From: Reticulascus tulasneorum
Lineage: Eukaryota > Ascomycota > Sordariomycetes > Glomerellales > Reticulascaceae
Length of the DNA stretch: 64,000 nucleotides
NCBI GenBank assembly: GCA_001557505.1
Contig: LSAX01000011.1
Coordinates: 620,001 to 684,000 of the forward strand
Direction: 5' to 3'
Positions 10,601-23,100 of this stretch are shown here, in pieces. A program made the translations under genes and the position numbers. Positions within the stretch are counted from its first letter, which is position 1. Each line of letters opens with the position of its first letter. Below the pieces are notes generated by a model. That model did not search any database. It was not told the origin of the DNA and saw nothing but the letters and a program-made list of their open reading frames with translations.

Positions 10601-13600
10601 GGTTTCGCGTATAGTAATGGTGGTTGGTACGACCGATTCAATCACAATTCAGATTTCTCGCCAGTCATCAGCCGATATGCCGAGCTCGGTAAAGTCTAGT
10701 TAGTGTGTATCTCTCTCTCTCGCATGTGTGCTAAATTAGACGGGGCGCGGATTGCGCCACTGCAAACCTCTTTGAGAAGCTGTCGACGAGGTACTATCTT
10801 TGACCACCAAAGATAAGTTTAATGACTACGACGAGACGGATGCGCCCGTCGAATCTCTGTGTCGGAAATCGTCCAACTCTGGTCTGGCAGCAAAGGGGGC
10901 AGTGAAAACAAAGAGCTACATTGCCCATAATCTGACATCTCGTGCATTTTCATCCCAGCAAACCCCGGATTTCGAGTTATTTCTGTATTGTGGCTTGTGT
11001 TCTACTACGTATTCAAGTGGCTTCTTCATCGCCCTACACTAACTAGTAAGGGGAGGATACACGAAGAAATAGAGCTACGATCACATTGGCAAAGCCAGTC
11101 CACTTAGCTCCGGGACCCTCTGCCCCATTCTCCCAGGAAAGAACGGTGGCAACCAGGAACTACGAAGCAGGGAAACGGTCCGGTCAGCAAGATGTTGCAT
11201 GCGCATGTTCTGCCGTTTGATGTCTGGTGTACGGACCTATCCTCCTTCGTGCATCTGGTTGGATGGCGCCAGCAAAACAATCAGAAGACTGAAGCTCATG
11301 TCCCACGTTTGCACGACTCGTAAAGCACAACATCGCAGCCATTTCTCTCTCTATTACCTCCGCTAGAGTGACATCTGGAGTCCGGCACGGCACTTTTCTT
11401 CCTCAAAAACTTTCCGCTTCGAGAAAGAAGACAGGCGCATGAAGTGTCTAGCTTCGGGTCCCCCCCCCTAAAATTGACGCCTGCCTGAACATTGGCGGGC
11501 TTGCTACAGTGGAACACCCCCTCCTTTCCCTAGGGAAACCTTAGGCTTCGACTCCGACATTTCCGCCGAGGGGGTGCGGCGGGGGCGCCGAGAGGAAGTG
11601 GGACGGTAGTAGGGATGGAGGGACCGTGACACAGTCTTAGTCCCTGCATATCGCTTCGGAACATCCAAGGGGGGTGCCCCCAACCCAGGCGCTGGAAGCG
11701 ATAATGGGGCAAAGACCATTACTACGTAGTACTGTACGAATGCCCGAAAAGTTCGTCAAATTTTTGTGTAGATATATATACAACAGTTCCCGAGAAACAT
11801 GGGCGGGCTTTCGTATTCTGTGGGTCGGACCCTGGAGTTACAAGCATGCCAGCCCTAGAGGGCCGACGCTACTGTTGACCAGGGACCCAAGGACCGCACC
11901 AATCTTATCTAGTTGGGTCAAATGGGAATGAACGAGTACTGTATTTCCGGGCGGCCAGTGGGAGTATCGTGCCCAGCTTTTGCGTTGCGTTTTTCGAAAT
12001 GCGAGCGTGACTCAGGAATGCAAAGAAGGGCTGCGAGGGATTGGGAAAAGCGCTCTTCATTGCGACTCCATCCTCTTCAGGTAATCGCCATGAACATCTT
12101 CAAGTGGGGGTAAGGTCCCGCCCCGTCCACCCAGAGACTTCGGCGGACCGGCGAAATAGCGCTCGATATCTTTTATGTACGTGTCTGTGGGGTCCGGCGA
12201 GTTCGGCGCGCACGGCACGGATGCGCTGTGATGGCGCTGTAGGTGACTGCTTCAACCACTAAGAAGGGCAAATGCCGATCATCCTCAAACCCCCCCTCTC
12301 GTGCCTCACGCTGGGAAGCCTGCCACTCTGTCTCGCGGAAAAACTCCATGACCAGTTAAACGAGCGGAGCTTTTCGTGGTGGTGATGTGCTCGATGCGGC
12401 CCCGGTAGACTTGCATGTTACCCTCACCATACCGCCAGGGGGTGGTCAAATTTCCACCCCTTCTCGCACCACATGTGGCCGAGGCGGTTATTGCAAGAAA
12501 CCCGCTTGTTTTCTCGAGATGCCAGAATATTTTCATCACCATGGTGGCTTTGCTTCATGGTTTATACGCCGAAATAGATTGGTCGGCCCTACAGCCCAGC
12601 AATCCCAGCTACTCGACTTAGCGCGAGCAGCAGTCGAGTTAGTGCTGATAAGCGGGCACTTAAGTCAGCAGTTGACACACTAGACGCGTCCGCTATCCCG
12701 CACATGCGGTTCCACCGCGGTCCATTCGCCTAAAGCGGCATTTCTTAGATAGCTCTTCAGCAGTCGTCAATGATACCTCCTTGTTAGAATTGGATGCGGA
12801 CAGCCTCCCGACTTCCCGCTCCTCAAAAGGGCGGATACGTTTTTTCGGCGACATGGCCAGTTTTCAACTCACTCCTCCGGCAATGAACCCCAAAACAATA
12901 ATTGAGAAAGGCATTCTCCTCTGAAGAAATCGCTATTTGCGTCCTATCAAGTGCCATTCACCCCAAGCGTCTGGAGGCCATGCTCGTAAGTTCCAGCCAC
13001 TCAACCACTGATAGGTCCAGTTGAGGGGGGGTGAGCCCGGTCAAATCCGCACCACGTCGGTTGGATTATCTTTGGGGTCTTGGCTCTGCGCCAATCCTAC
13101 TGAACTAGGTATAGCTGCTCTCTCTCTCTGGAGCCCCTTTGCGCCATACTTTCGTTAACCCCTCAGAGAGACGCACACAACTCAGGGCCATTGAAGGCTG
13201 AGTATCACGTGGACTCCTGTGGAGCGGGGGATTGGCGTATTATGGCCCCCGAATTCAATAGTACAACTGTGTGCTGACTATCCATTTTGGGAAAGAGCAT
13301 GGAAATCGTCTAGAAGAGCCATCAAGAGAATGGAGCCAATGCTGCTGATAGCCTCAGAAACCCACATGGCACTTAAGCTTAATGCCAGCGTGGAAAGAAC
13401 CTGCTTGCCAAGGCCCTCGCAGCGACTCAGAGGTGAGGCCAAGATGAATTGCCTATATCCACAACGCAGAATGCTGCTCTAATTACAGTGCATGCTGCAG
13501 ACAACAACGTGGCAGACTCGCGCGAGTGGGACATTTCCTGAACTTTTGTTGCAGTCTTCGAAGATCTGTGTGCAACCACTTCACCAAGAAAGCTGGGCGC

Positions 13601-15114
13601 GGTGCAGATGGGTTGCTGAATACTGCTAGACCGTCCAGGCTGCGCCCGCTGGCATGCGTTTCCGCCTGGTTGCGTCTCTCGTCTCGCGTTTGGGGGCCGC
13701 TCTGTGGCTTGTCATCGAAAAAAGAAACGCGAGCTGCCACTAATAAACTCAGCTAGACGGGCAGGTAAGCAAGATCCATGGGCGGTGCGCAGTATCCGCA
13801 GGCTGGCTGGGGGTTGGGTTCTGAAGTGCTACGTAGTAGGTGAAGTTGGCTACGAGTTCGATGGGGGGAGACGTCTATTTCCAGCCTCGTCGTCTCTAGC
13901 ATGCTCAATCCCCACTTACTAAGTAAGTAGTACGTATGTATGCAGCAGCAGCTCGTAAAGGGGATGACTTAGCCAGGGAGAAGATTCATCCTCCCCATCC
14001 ATGTTTGTCGACAGAAAAGCCTCCGCCATGTAGGTAGCTTATGTTCATTAGGGTTTAGGGCAGTGTAGTGAAGCAAAAGTATGTCTCTTGATGCGCCGTA
14101 CATAAAAGCTCCAAGACTCCCACTGACGGTCTCAACTGGACAGCTACTTCGCTCCGCTGCCCGTCTTGAGGTCCTTTGGCCTGTTATCGCTCGATAGGGT
14201 GGTAGCCAGACGGCAGCTATATTCCGAATCAGGGAATTTCCTCACGCCTTGCAGGACGCTAGGACCAACAGCTAGTCTCGCTTCGATCAGGCGCATCCTT
14301 GCAAAGGCGGTTCGTGATTTGATTGGCTGAAGTGACCGCCGCATTTGGTCTATCAACACCACCGTACTGTCTTCTAGTATGGAAAAGGGCACCAAACGGT
14401 GGGTTGGCCTGCCAGTTTCATCAGACGGACTGGCTTTTTGCCAAGCCGTTTTTGAAAGGGCGGGCATGAAGACCCTTGTAGGGAAGGCCTAGAACGCGGA
14501 CGGCGGGTCTTGTGAGGTGGTGGCAGTTCGCGACATCTGCCGGAGCCAAGGGTGGCAGAACATCACCCTAATCTCACTGGACAGAGGTTCCGCGTGTCGG
14601 TGCGACATGGGCGTTCATCCCTCCGCCAGCTCCTAGCGATCCCGAGGCGGCGTTCCTGGGAGCGTCTTCGGAAGAGATGGCGGTGACTGTAACAAATAAT
14701 ATTTATTCGAAGGTGACCATCACACGCCCCGCGGCCAACGCTGTCCAGGATAGGTATTTGACAAAATGGCCTGACAATGTCGTCATGGCACACACCAAAC
14801 ACGGACACTGGGGTTTAAGACCCTTGTATGCATGGGCTCACTGCTAATTTAGAACGGCCTGCTTTAATTGGTATCGACCTAGGCTTCTGTGATTATCCTG
14901 CCCTAATTTGCGACGTTTCGAGTCCAATTGTGAATCTATCGCGGACGTTGGCGGGGTACATGGTCTAGACCGAAGATTTGGGCCAGATCCGACAAACGCC
15001 AATTTATGCAAGGTCCTCATGAGTGTGGTTCAAGGGAAGGGGCCGGCTCTGGGTGCGGCCTTATCTTGGCCCTTATACTCCAGCCGACTGCCTCTTATAT
15101 TAGGCTGATGATTT
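7627..15114. other. Gene-poor block, 7.5 kb
   Basis: No protein could be recognised on either strand and open frames are short and mutually overlapping. The left kilobase is presumably the promoter and leader of the bZIP gene. Low-complexity sequence is common: a G-rich tract at 8493-8517, a polypyrimidine stretch near 9530-9610, CT runs near 10710-10721 and 13112-13129. The octamer TACGTAGT occurs at about 8226, 10578, 11723 and 13830. A minus-strand frame at 14144-14467 looks mildly coding-like but has no relatives I know. Confidence 0.5.
8493..8517 (+). repeat. G-rich homopolymer tract (7G, 3G, 13G)
   Basis: Runs of 7, 3 and 13 G separated by single T and A bases, followed by further GGG triplets to about 8547. 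This has the run structure needed for a G-quadruplex. It lies about 0.9 kb upstream of the bZIP start codon, on the strand opposite to that gene. Confidence 0.8.
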
Positions 15115-16846
15115 TCAGAGCTTCCGTAGACCTGCTTCGGCTTGGGTAACTCCCTGTTGGAAGTTGATCTTCTTGCTCAGCTCGATGCATTCTTTGAAGT
15201 ATTGACGGGCGCCGCGGGGATTGCCCATCATTGACGAAATATCCCCCAAATTAGATAGCGCCACAGCACATGCCTCGTCGCATTCCGGGGTTCGTACGTC
15301 GTCCTTCACATCTTTCGAATGTGAGTAAGCGTTTCGAGCCCAATTCTGTGCAGCCGCAAGATATTCCTGCCTGGTGATTGGCACCGCCACGTCGATAACG
15401 GCATCGGGTGTAGAAGAGGTCAAGATTGGCTCGGCCGGGGCCAGGGTTTGATGTTGCGCAAATGTAACGGCAAGGTTGTTCACTGAAGAGGTAGCTGTCA
15501 GCCTAAATCTGCAATAATCGTCCCATCTTCGCCGTAGGGTTGATGGGGTGCTAATGGTACCATACTTATCGTGGATCTATGGCAAGGGTTTTCGCATAAG
15601 CGTAGGGCCTGGAAGAAGAGGGGTAGTGCCAGATGGAACTGCGATCTCGTCTCGAAGTGCATACCCAAAGCTGCCATGACCGTCGTTAGCAATAATCTCC
15701 AGTAACAGCAAGCCGTCGAGCTCGGGAAGTGGTGGCGATAGTGACAACATACACTCCAATGCTCCGCCGATCTCCTCGGCACTCAGCCAGTCCCCCTCAC
15801 CGGCTTTCACGCCTTCTACTGATCGTCTCTTCAATTCCGACAATGCGTTCTCCACAGCCCAGGTCAAGCGCTCTTGAGCTTTGTGGGGTTCCAGGACGTG
15901 CTCATCGGAGTGAAGCTGGCCGAGCTTCGTACTGATGCCAATGGCCTTTGCAAGCAATCGTCTCCGCTTATGCCAAAGGTTTTCAGGGATGTGCTCTTCC
16001 TCCTCCTCCTCCTCCTCTTCGACCTCGGCTGCACGCTGATCTTTTGCCACCATCCGTACATCCTGTAGCTTCCCAGATGCGTCAACAGTTCCTTCGGCCA
16101 CACTTTTGTCCATCCAGTCCACCCACTGCGTACAGTGATCGAAAATCGCATCCAGAACGAGGATCGCACCCTGGTAATTCATTATCTTCTCCAGCCAGGC
16201 GGCCGTTTGAATTCTTATGCCCAGCACGTCATCTGAAAACGGGTCCATTCCGAGCTCTTGACATTGTTCGAGTGCCATCTTGTAGTACTTCCTGGCTAGA
16301 TTCGGATCAGGACTAATGCTGGTATAGTACAGCGCACGACGGAGAGACTTTGCAATCGGTGGTGGATATTTTGTGAACTGCGGAGAATTGAAGTAGGTGA
16401 AGTATACGTAGACAACGTAGACGGCAATTCCAGAGATGGCAGCAAGACTAGATGGCACGAGGCATTAGTCTCCAGGTTCCTGAAGAAGATCATGGGAGGA
16501 GTACTAACACCGAAAGAGCTATGACAAGCTCCTCTGGGCTATCTCGAAACAGCCTTCTCAAGCCTTGCGGAGTCATGGAGCCGAGGACCCTACGCACAGT
16601 AAGGGAATTCACGAACGCTCGAGACTTTGCAGCATTCGACTCCGTACCAGCCTGCGCACCATCGGGGTTGTCTGATGTGGATTGATGGCGTTGTTGAAGC
16701 GGTCGAAGGACAATTGTCGCGTTTACCCGCCGGCCCCCAATGGCTGGTGCATGCAACGGGAACTGTAGTCTAATGATCTGGCATGGTGATGGTCGAAGAC
16801 AAGAACTTACGAAAATTCGGGTGGTCGCAAGCCGAGCAGTGGCCAT
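15115..16846 (-). CDS. mgr3: Mgr3-like mitochondrial TPR protein (i-AAA protease adaptor)
   Basis: Four exons on the minus strand: 16846-16509, 16447-15753, 15670-15566 and 15482-15115 (1506 nt, 501 residues). Introns of 61, 82 and 83 bp carry branch sites GACTAAT, GCTAACG and GCTGAC. The N-terminus is Arg/Ser-rich without acids, like a mitochondrial presequence. About residues 106-128 form one membrane segment (LVIALSVLAAISGIAVYVV), assembled exactly across intron 1. Then come TPR-like segments, including ALYYTSISPDPNLARKYYKM and FHLALPLFFQAL. In yeast Mgr3 sits in the inner membrane and helps the Yme1 i-AAA protease take substrates. A Glu run (from a GAG/CTC microsatellite near 15989-16010) lies mid-protein. 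An optional 48-bp stopless segment (16810-16763) with donor GTAAGT and acceptor CTACAG could be a further intron, giving 485 residues; it lacks a good branch site, so I keep it as coding. Confidence 0.8.
15989..16010 (+). repeat. CTC trinucleotide microsatellite encoding poly-Glu
   Basis: A run of about seven CTC units which, read on the minus strand, encodes the Glu run in the Mgr3-like protein. Such runs vary in length between strains. Confidence 0.75.
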
Positions 16847-17275
16847 TGCTCGTGTTCAGCAATGGGAGAGGGCATATAATACAATACATGAAACAGAGAC
16901 AGCTTAGGCGTTCGAATTGACGCGTCCAGATCTCGTGATGACTATCAGACGTGTGTTTGATGTCGTGACGAAATTGTGGCAGTCGCAAATGCCAAGGCTG
17001 AGGCTGAGAAAGTTGCCACGCCTTTATCAGAATGGGGTCGGTTCAATGGCCTGTGCGCACGTCGACACCCCCCCCCCCTAGTCCCGAATCATCGCCGAGG
17101 TCGACTGCTTTAAGGTTACCCCACGGCAAGAGCCCCCTCCAGGCGGTCTAGCCTGCCCCGGACAAACTGGCAAGAAACCATAACGACTCAGATCTTACCG
17201 TTCGTTATATTCAGCCCCAGATATTTCATCAGCTCTAGGGATTGATAAGCATATAAGCAAAGCCAACTCTAGAAA
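16847..17275. promoter_or_regulatory. Shared divergent promoter region, Mgr3-like / Dap1-like
   Basis: These 429 bases separate two start codons facing away from each other. They hold an 11-base C run at 17068-17078. No specific factor site could be named with confidence. Confidence 0.5.
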
Positions 17276-18128
17276 ATGACCGGCAAATTCGAGCCCAAGG
17301 TCCCCGTGACTCTTGAACCACCAAAAGACGACTCTATCTCGGCACAAGATCTTGCTAAAGCAGATGGTAAGCTTCCTTGCAACGCCCGGCCCTCAAGTGC
17401 TCAATGCCATTCCCTTCCCGTTTCCAAGGCCTTGACTGCTGGCATCTATGAGATTTACTCAAGCCATGCCTGCTCTGTGATATTATGGTTTCCATGACAG
17501 GAGGTCATGAAGCCCAGAGAGCCTCAGTGGCCATCGTTGCAAGCTGCCATACACATAGCTGACATGCATTGAAGGTTCAGATGGAAACAAGTGTTACGTA
17601 GCTATCAAGGCAAGTGTATAATCCGTCTTAACTAATCCCAAGACAAAATTGGGCTTGACTACAATATGCTGGTCTACACATCCGCCTTGCAGCCCATCTC
17701 TCACAGAAGCCAACAATTAACCCACAAATTAGGGGAAGGTCTACGACGTGACCGGTAACAAAGCTTATCAAGAAGGAGGATCTTACCACGGTAAGTCTTC
17801 ACCTCATTATCTACCTCGATCTCTCTCTGCATCCTCAAGATTTGCTGGCAGCCAGGAATACGCCGAATGCTTGCGGGCCCGCATTCAGAGTTGCCGGGAG
17901 GTGTCAGCGAGCTTTGGTCTTGGGTTGTTAATATATTCCAATCCAGTATTCGCCGGTAAGGATGCCTCCAGGGCACTAGCCAAGACGTCGACAAAAGCCG
18001 AAGATGTCAAGTCTGAATGGAAAGACCTCGATGACAAGGAGAAATCGACACTCAATGACTGGGTGACGTTTTTCTCCAAGCGGTATAACATTGTCGGTAT
18101 TGTGGAGGGAGCAACGAACACGGAGTAA
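17276..18128 (+). CDS. dap1: Dap1/PGRMC-type cytochrome b5-like heme-binding protein
   Basis: Four exons: 17276-17366, 17575-17609, 17733-17790 and 17947-18128 (366 nt, 121 residues). The family (yeast Dap1, human PGRMC1) binds heme and supports sterol-synthesis P450s such as Erg11. Visible hallmarks are YVAIKGKVYDVTGN, YQEGGSYHVFAGKDASRALA, and FFSKRYNIVG at the C-terminus. Unlike yeast and mammalian relatives there is no N-terminal membrane anchor, as is common in moulds. Intron 2 uses a GC donor (AAG|GCAAGT); the alternative GT donor two codons later would insert Ala-Ser into an invariant motif. Exon 2 could start at 17575 (after GAAG) or six bases later (after TTCAG); the longer form fits the family spacing better. 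Confidence 0.85.
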
Positions 18129-19866
18129 ATGGCCGACTTTGATATCACATGGAGACGATGTCCTGCATCTTGATTTGGCGACTGGGGTAGAACGAGAGTA
18201 GTCGTATGAAATCAACTGCATTTGTCTGACCACTCATCTCGCCACGTCGAGTTATCCACGTTTTGGAGAGTGTAGGTATTAGAATAGCAAGCCTTCTGGC
18301 ATGGGTTTGAGATCGCACATTCTGCAAGGACAAGAGTCGTGTCAAAGTTCATCTCATGCAGGAGGCGAAAGGTCTGGGCTCACCCGTGTAGCTCGAGAAC
18401 CTAAGATTGCGAGTGGTTGATTCACACGCTTGTGACCGCCTTCGTTGTTTGATATTCTTATGTATTCATCCATACATCCCTCCTGTCCCTTTTGCTCCCA
18501 AGCGATGCCGTTGCTGGGTTTCAACCAGAGCTAGTCTCTAATAACAGACTTTCTTTTTCCTTCTTTTTCTAAAACGCTCGAACAAAGGAAGCAAGCAGAT
18601 AGGTCGCGCTTCGGGAATGGGTTCGATGTAACTAGTAAAGGCTCTAAGTTATATACTTGTTGCGTTGTGTGTGCGTACCCGAGTGTGTATAACCCCCCAC
18701 CACCCATTGTGCCATCTTTATTTCGTCATTTATTCACACAACACATTACCTAGGTATGCTGTAAACACATTGCGTGCTGCGTTTGCGGGGCTACGGTCCT
18801 TCAACATGAAAACCAATTGGCGACAAAGCACTGGTGATTGCGCAAATGATTCCTCGGAATGGATTACAAGACAAGAAAATATCCGACCCTGTATCGTAAA
18901 ACATGTCTAATATCTGCTCACCTGAAGTACGTGGGACCCAATGCAGTGATTGAAGTAAGAACGAGGTCATCCCGATCAGCCAGTGCCTAAGCAGAGCTCG
19001 CCACATCTGTACCCTTTGAAGGGCTATGCAGCACAACTGTTGTGTCATAGATCGGATCGCGACCAAAACCGTCATAAACAGCGGATGTTGTTGAAACCAA
19101 CTAGAGCTAATGATCGCATAACCACTCAGAGAGCCCCGTAGTAGCTGTCTGTTACTGTTGTGGGTCTTGTTATCTTGTGAAATGTGAGAGATCATTGGCC
19201 GGTCAGGACCCGGGACTGGAGCTACAGCCGGCCGTGTAGCCAGACGATAGGTCGGTCTGGCCTGCTGTGCTGAACAGAGTTCGATTGTGCCATGTAACCA
19301 ACTTAGCATGAACCGTGACAGATCATGATGGGAGAACCCCGGATTGTCACACCTAAGCATTAACGACATCATATCCTCTCAGGATGGTCTATTGAATATG
19401 TACGAATTGGATATTAAGAACCCCGAGGTCCCGGGATCCGCTATCAAACAAATACAGGGGCTTATGTAGAAACGCCCACACTATGCCACTTTTGGTAGAT
19501 GAAGTATAACACACGCAGCGAAGGACCGTAGCTATATAGGAAGAGATATAGCAACAATCCAAGCCAGAGCCTCTTACACAACAATGAGCCCGCAGCATAC
19601 GGCACAGGGCCCTTCCACCTAACGATTGAAAAACTCACTTCATCCTCCAGGGGGGTATGTAGGAAACCTAAAAGTTTCCTCTGCGTATGTAGCCAACAAC
19701 TCCTCGCTCACACAACAGAAAGGACATAGCCACACATATGCAGCTCTCGTAAACACCCGCCCCAATCCCATGTAGCATCGAAATAACAGATTTCAGAGGC
19801 ATTACTCAGAACATGTTCGGCTTTAGCCAACAGTGGTCCGAGTCCGTTTGGGGTCTGACCGGCCGC
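18129..19866. other. Intergenic, 1.7 kb; one unassigned 193-codon minus-strand frame
   Basis: A minus-strand ATG frame runs from 19372 to 18791. It is Leu/Ser/Trp-rich, with hydrophobic stretches, and resembles nothing I know. There are no convincing splice-linked extensions, so it is not called as a gene. A TTACCTAGGTA palindrome lies near 18746. Confidence 0.4.
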
Positions 19867-20106
19867 TCAATGACGACGTTGGCCATGGTGTACAACTTGC
19901 TCCTGACCGAAGTGCGATGTGTATTGTCCATTGGCTTGCCATGATGAAAGGCAGCCATCACATAGCACCCCTTGCTGCCAGGAGTTTCGGAGAACTTTGA
20001 CGCCGAAGCATTGATGGTTAGGATCGTTGCGGGCGAAGTGGCAATAAGATTTTAGCCGGATAATCGAGTGGTTGCATGTGAAAAGGAACTCCTCCCAGTC
20101 ACACAT
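19867..20106 (-). CDS. Small Cys/His-rich fungal protein of unknown function
   Basis: A single 79-codon frame starting MCDWEEFLFTCNHS and continuing with SYCHFARNDPNHQCFGVKVL and a C-x2-C pair near residue 50. The order Cys, Cys-x-His, Cys-His-x-Ala-Arg, Cys, C-x2-C looks like a small zinc-binding fold, and I recall short mould proteins beginning MCD with the same CHFAR-DP-HQC pattern. That is memory, not a search. The frame stays open upstream of the ATG (through 5' codons reading EFQAIFQASN) back to a possible acceptor TTTCAG, so an earlier exon is possible. No neighbour suggests a role. Confidence 0.55.
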   Translation of the reverse strand: MCDWEEFLFTCNHSIIRLKSYCHFARNDPNHQCFGVKVLRNSWQQGVLCDGCLSSWQANGQYTSHFGQEQVVHHGQRRH

Positions 20107-23100
20107 ATTGGACGCTTGGAAGATTGCTTGAAACTCTGAAACGGGTTCCCTGAAAGTAGCTTGTTAGTACCGTCTAAATCTCAGTTCAAGATCGAGTCCG
20201 CACATGCCTTTATATTGTGTGGAATGCAAATCTTGTCTGGTCCTTCCAATGATATAAGCCAAGGAGAGCCCGGAACGCGGAAACAGGGGCTAGTAACTTA
20301 CTTTTGGTTGCTAGAACTTTCATTACTAGTAATCAGCTGCCGAAGGGACTCGGCAGGCTTATGTACGAAAGAAGGGCGGACTTTTCCGATGCACGGGACT
20401 TTGAATGCTGCCCCTTATATAGATTTGGCTATGAATGCATGTGTTTAGCGCTATTTCTCCTCCTCGGCTGCATCACGTCAGAATTGAATTTCTTGTGAAG
20501 TATTCCGGTCACCACGATTCTTGACCAGACACTGTGTGTTATGGTGTTGGCAAAGAATAGTTGGATGAGGAAAGGTAAGAACCCTCGTCTCCGAAGTGCA
20601 TGGCCGAAAGACATGTCCGTATTTGGACGTAGCTAGGAATTGAGCAAACTAAGAAATGATCAATCAGATTCTTAACTACGATGACAAGGTAAATACCCCA
20701 CGAGTGTTGTCCTTTGGAAATGATGGCATGCCAGGCAAGTAAGATCAGCTTTCTAAATGCTCGTGTGGCAAATCTGGATAGGGGAGGGTATCTAGACCGC
20801 TAGCACTCCCTATTTCATAACCCGGATCGATATCAGGGATAGCCTCTGCAGGCAAACTAAACTCCTCAAGTAATATTCCAAGCCTCAAAGTAAGTATCAA
20901 ACTGTACCCTACAGGACCATACGCTGTTCCTTTCGCCATGCAGAGAGGTAGCCAGCGCAAGCAGTACATTTCACTCAAAATGTGCGCAAGAGAGCTAAGA
21001 TGGAGATTGCACACCCGTACTTCCTAAGTAAGCGCCCAAAACGAGTGTCTGGCTACCGTGCCAAATTTATCTGTTCAAGGTCTCACAGACTCCAAATTAT
21101 CTGCATTTATCTGTCGTTCGGCAGCCCTGGTGAAACCAACGGACGTCAAGATTGTCGACAATGCGGAACTCCACCAAACGAATGGTCCAATAAGAAGGAA
21201 GATATGATAACTAACACGGGCTTGATTATTCCTGACTGCTTGCGGGGCGACCGAACGGCTGAGGAGGACTTGAAATGCTTGCTGGTCAGCAGCAATCTTT
21301 GCGAGGAAGCAAACAATTGTCTCCTGCAAACAGATAAGCACATAGAAGTCATAGTCCAGCAACCAGGCCAAGAGGGGACGGCCTACCGTATGCAGTCCTC
21401 GATTCGCTAGGACACAGCATCACCATCAATTCCAGAAACAAAGCGAAAATTTCGGATTTCTCGCTATGGACACAACGATGCTTATGTAGGGCAAGCCAAC
21501 ATGACAGCAAGTCACACCTGTGCCATAAAACACATCTTCCATCTCCTCAACTCCAAGGAACCTGGAAAGACTGTCGGTAGACAATCCAACGCATAAAGCC
21601 GTCAGCATCGGATGGCAAACATCAGACAAACTGTCTGTAGCACAACAGCCAGCTGATGTTGGCAGAGCTGCTGCCAGGTTTGATAACAGGCATCTAAGTG
21701 GAGATGGCTGAGAGACCAATATAAGAATGATGCATCGGAATGTCGACATGCAGACTGTAGCGGTCGGCAGCCTTGCCAGGACTTGGTCTCGTCAAGTAGC
21801 TTGGAAAGGGGCACTGTGCAGGCCGAGATAGTAGATGCTTAGCATCAGGAATTTGGGAAAACAACCAAACCAGAACCAGCGTTGATGCAATGCACTCAGC
21901 GAGGTAGCAACTCCCATCTCGGCAAGGCATGAACTCATCTCGTATCTAATTATACGTGTCGTTCGACGCGAGCACTTGCACAATGCTAGGCCTGGCCAGC
22001 TTGTCGGAGAAGTTTTGTTGCAAGACTGGGAGCCCGCTGTACGGGCCATGTTCAGAGCATGTGGCTGTATTGAGAATTCCTTTCTAATAAGATGGCGTCG
22101 AGATGCGGAACGCATCTCTGTACTCTATCTCTGGCTAGACCTGCCTGATGCAGGGAGAACAGGTTCAACGGGCCGCTGTCAAGTGTGCGACAAGTGACAA
22201 CGTAAAGAGGGAGATGAAAGTGGTGTCCAATTGGACAAGTGCGACGAAACATGACGGCTTGAGGGTCTGCCAGGAACCGAGCCCTCATCAAACTCCAGGT
22301 TCCTCGAGGCATCATATCAGCCACATTTGGAGGCTTGCTTGAGTAAGAAGACAGACAGTTTGGGCAACTTCAAGCTTGAAATTGTCGAGGGGTGTGGCGT
22401 CCAAGCAACTGCGAGGCTCTCCTCGTCGGCTAATTCTGCAGTGAACACTTAAGACGGAGACTGGCCACCTCACGTGCAAGGAGCGCCATTAATAAGATAA
22501 CTTAACCAGTAGAGGCGGTCGAAGGGCGCCTCAAAAGACACAATAAATGAAGAACAATGATATATCGTCACTGGCTTGCAGGAACAGGCACAGATCCGGG
22601 GCAAAGGTGGGCAGATGAATCGGATGAATGCTCTGGCACTGCTAAGGTATGCAAAACATGCAATTAATACTACGCAAACCGCCACGGGGACAAAAAACCT
22701 CATCAAGCACGGTCGGGTGTTTTGCAGCCTCAATGGCGGAGTCGAGACCGACACGGACGATGAAAAGAGAGACAGATAGAGAGAGCGGAGAGGTCGTCTT
22801 GCCATATTTGTGTTAGTGAAGGTTGCCTCTTTGCTGCCTAAAAAAAACGGGAGGGCGGACAGTGAGGCATTCTCGGTGAGAGTTGAGGGTTGACCCACTC
22901 TCCGCCACATCCAGCCAATCAACTGGCCCGATCACACACCTTACTCCCAGAAAGTGAGGCGAGCGATGCCTGGGCTTTTCTGCTTCCACCCGTCCAGACT
23001 CGAGAAACCCAATTTCTCCTCCTCTTCTCTTCTCATTTCCTTCCCTACATTTGTTTCGGGTTTCTATCCCCTCCAAAACTCACATACATGCATTGCTTGG

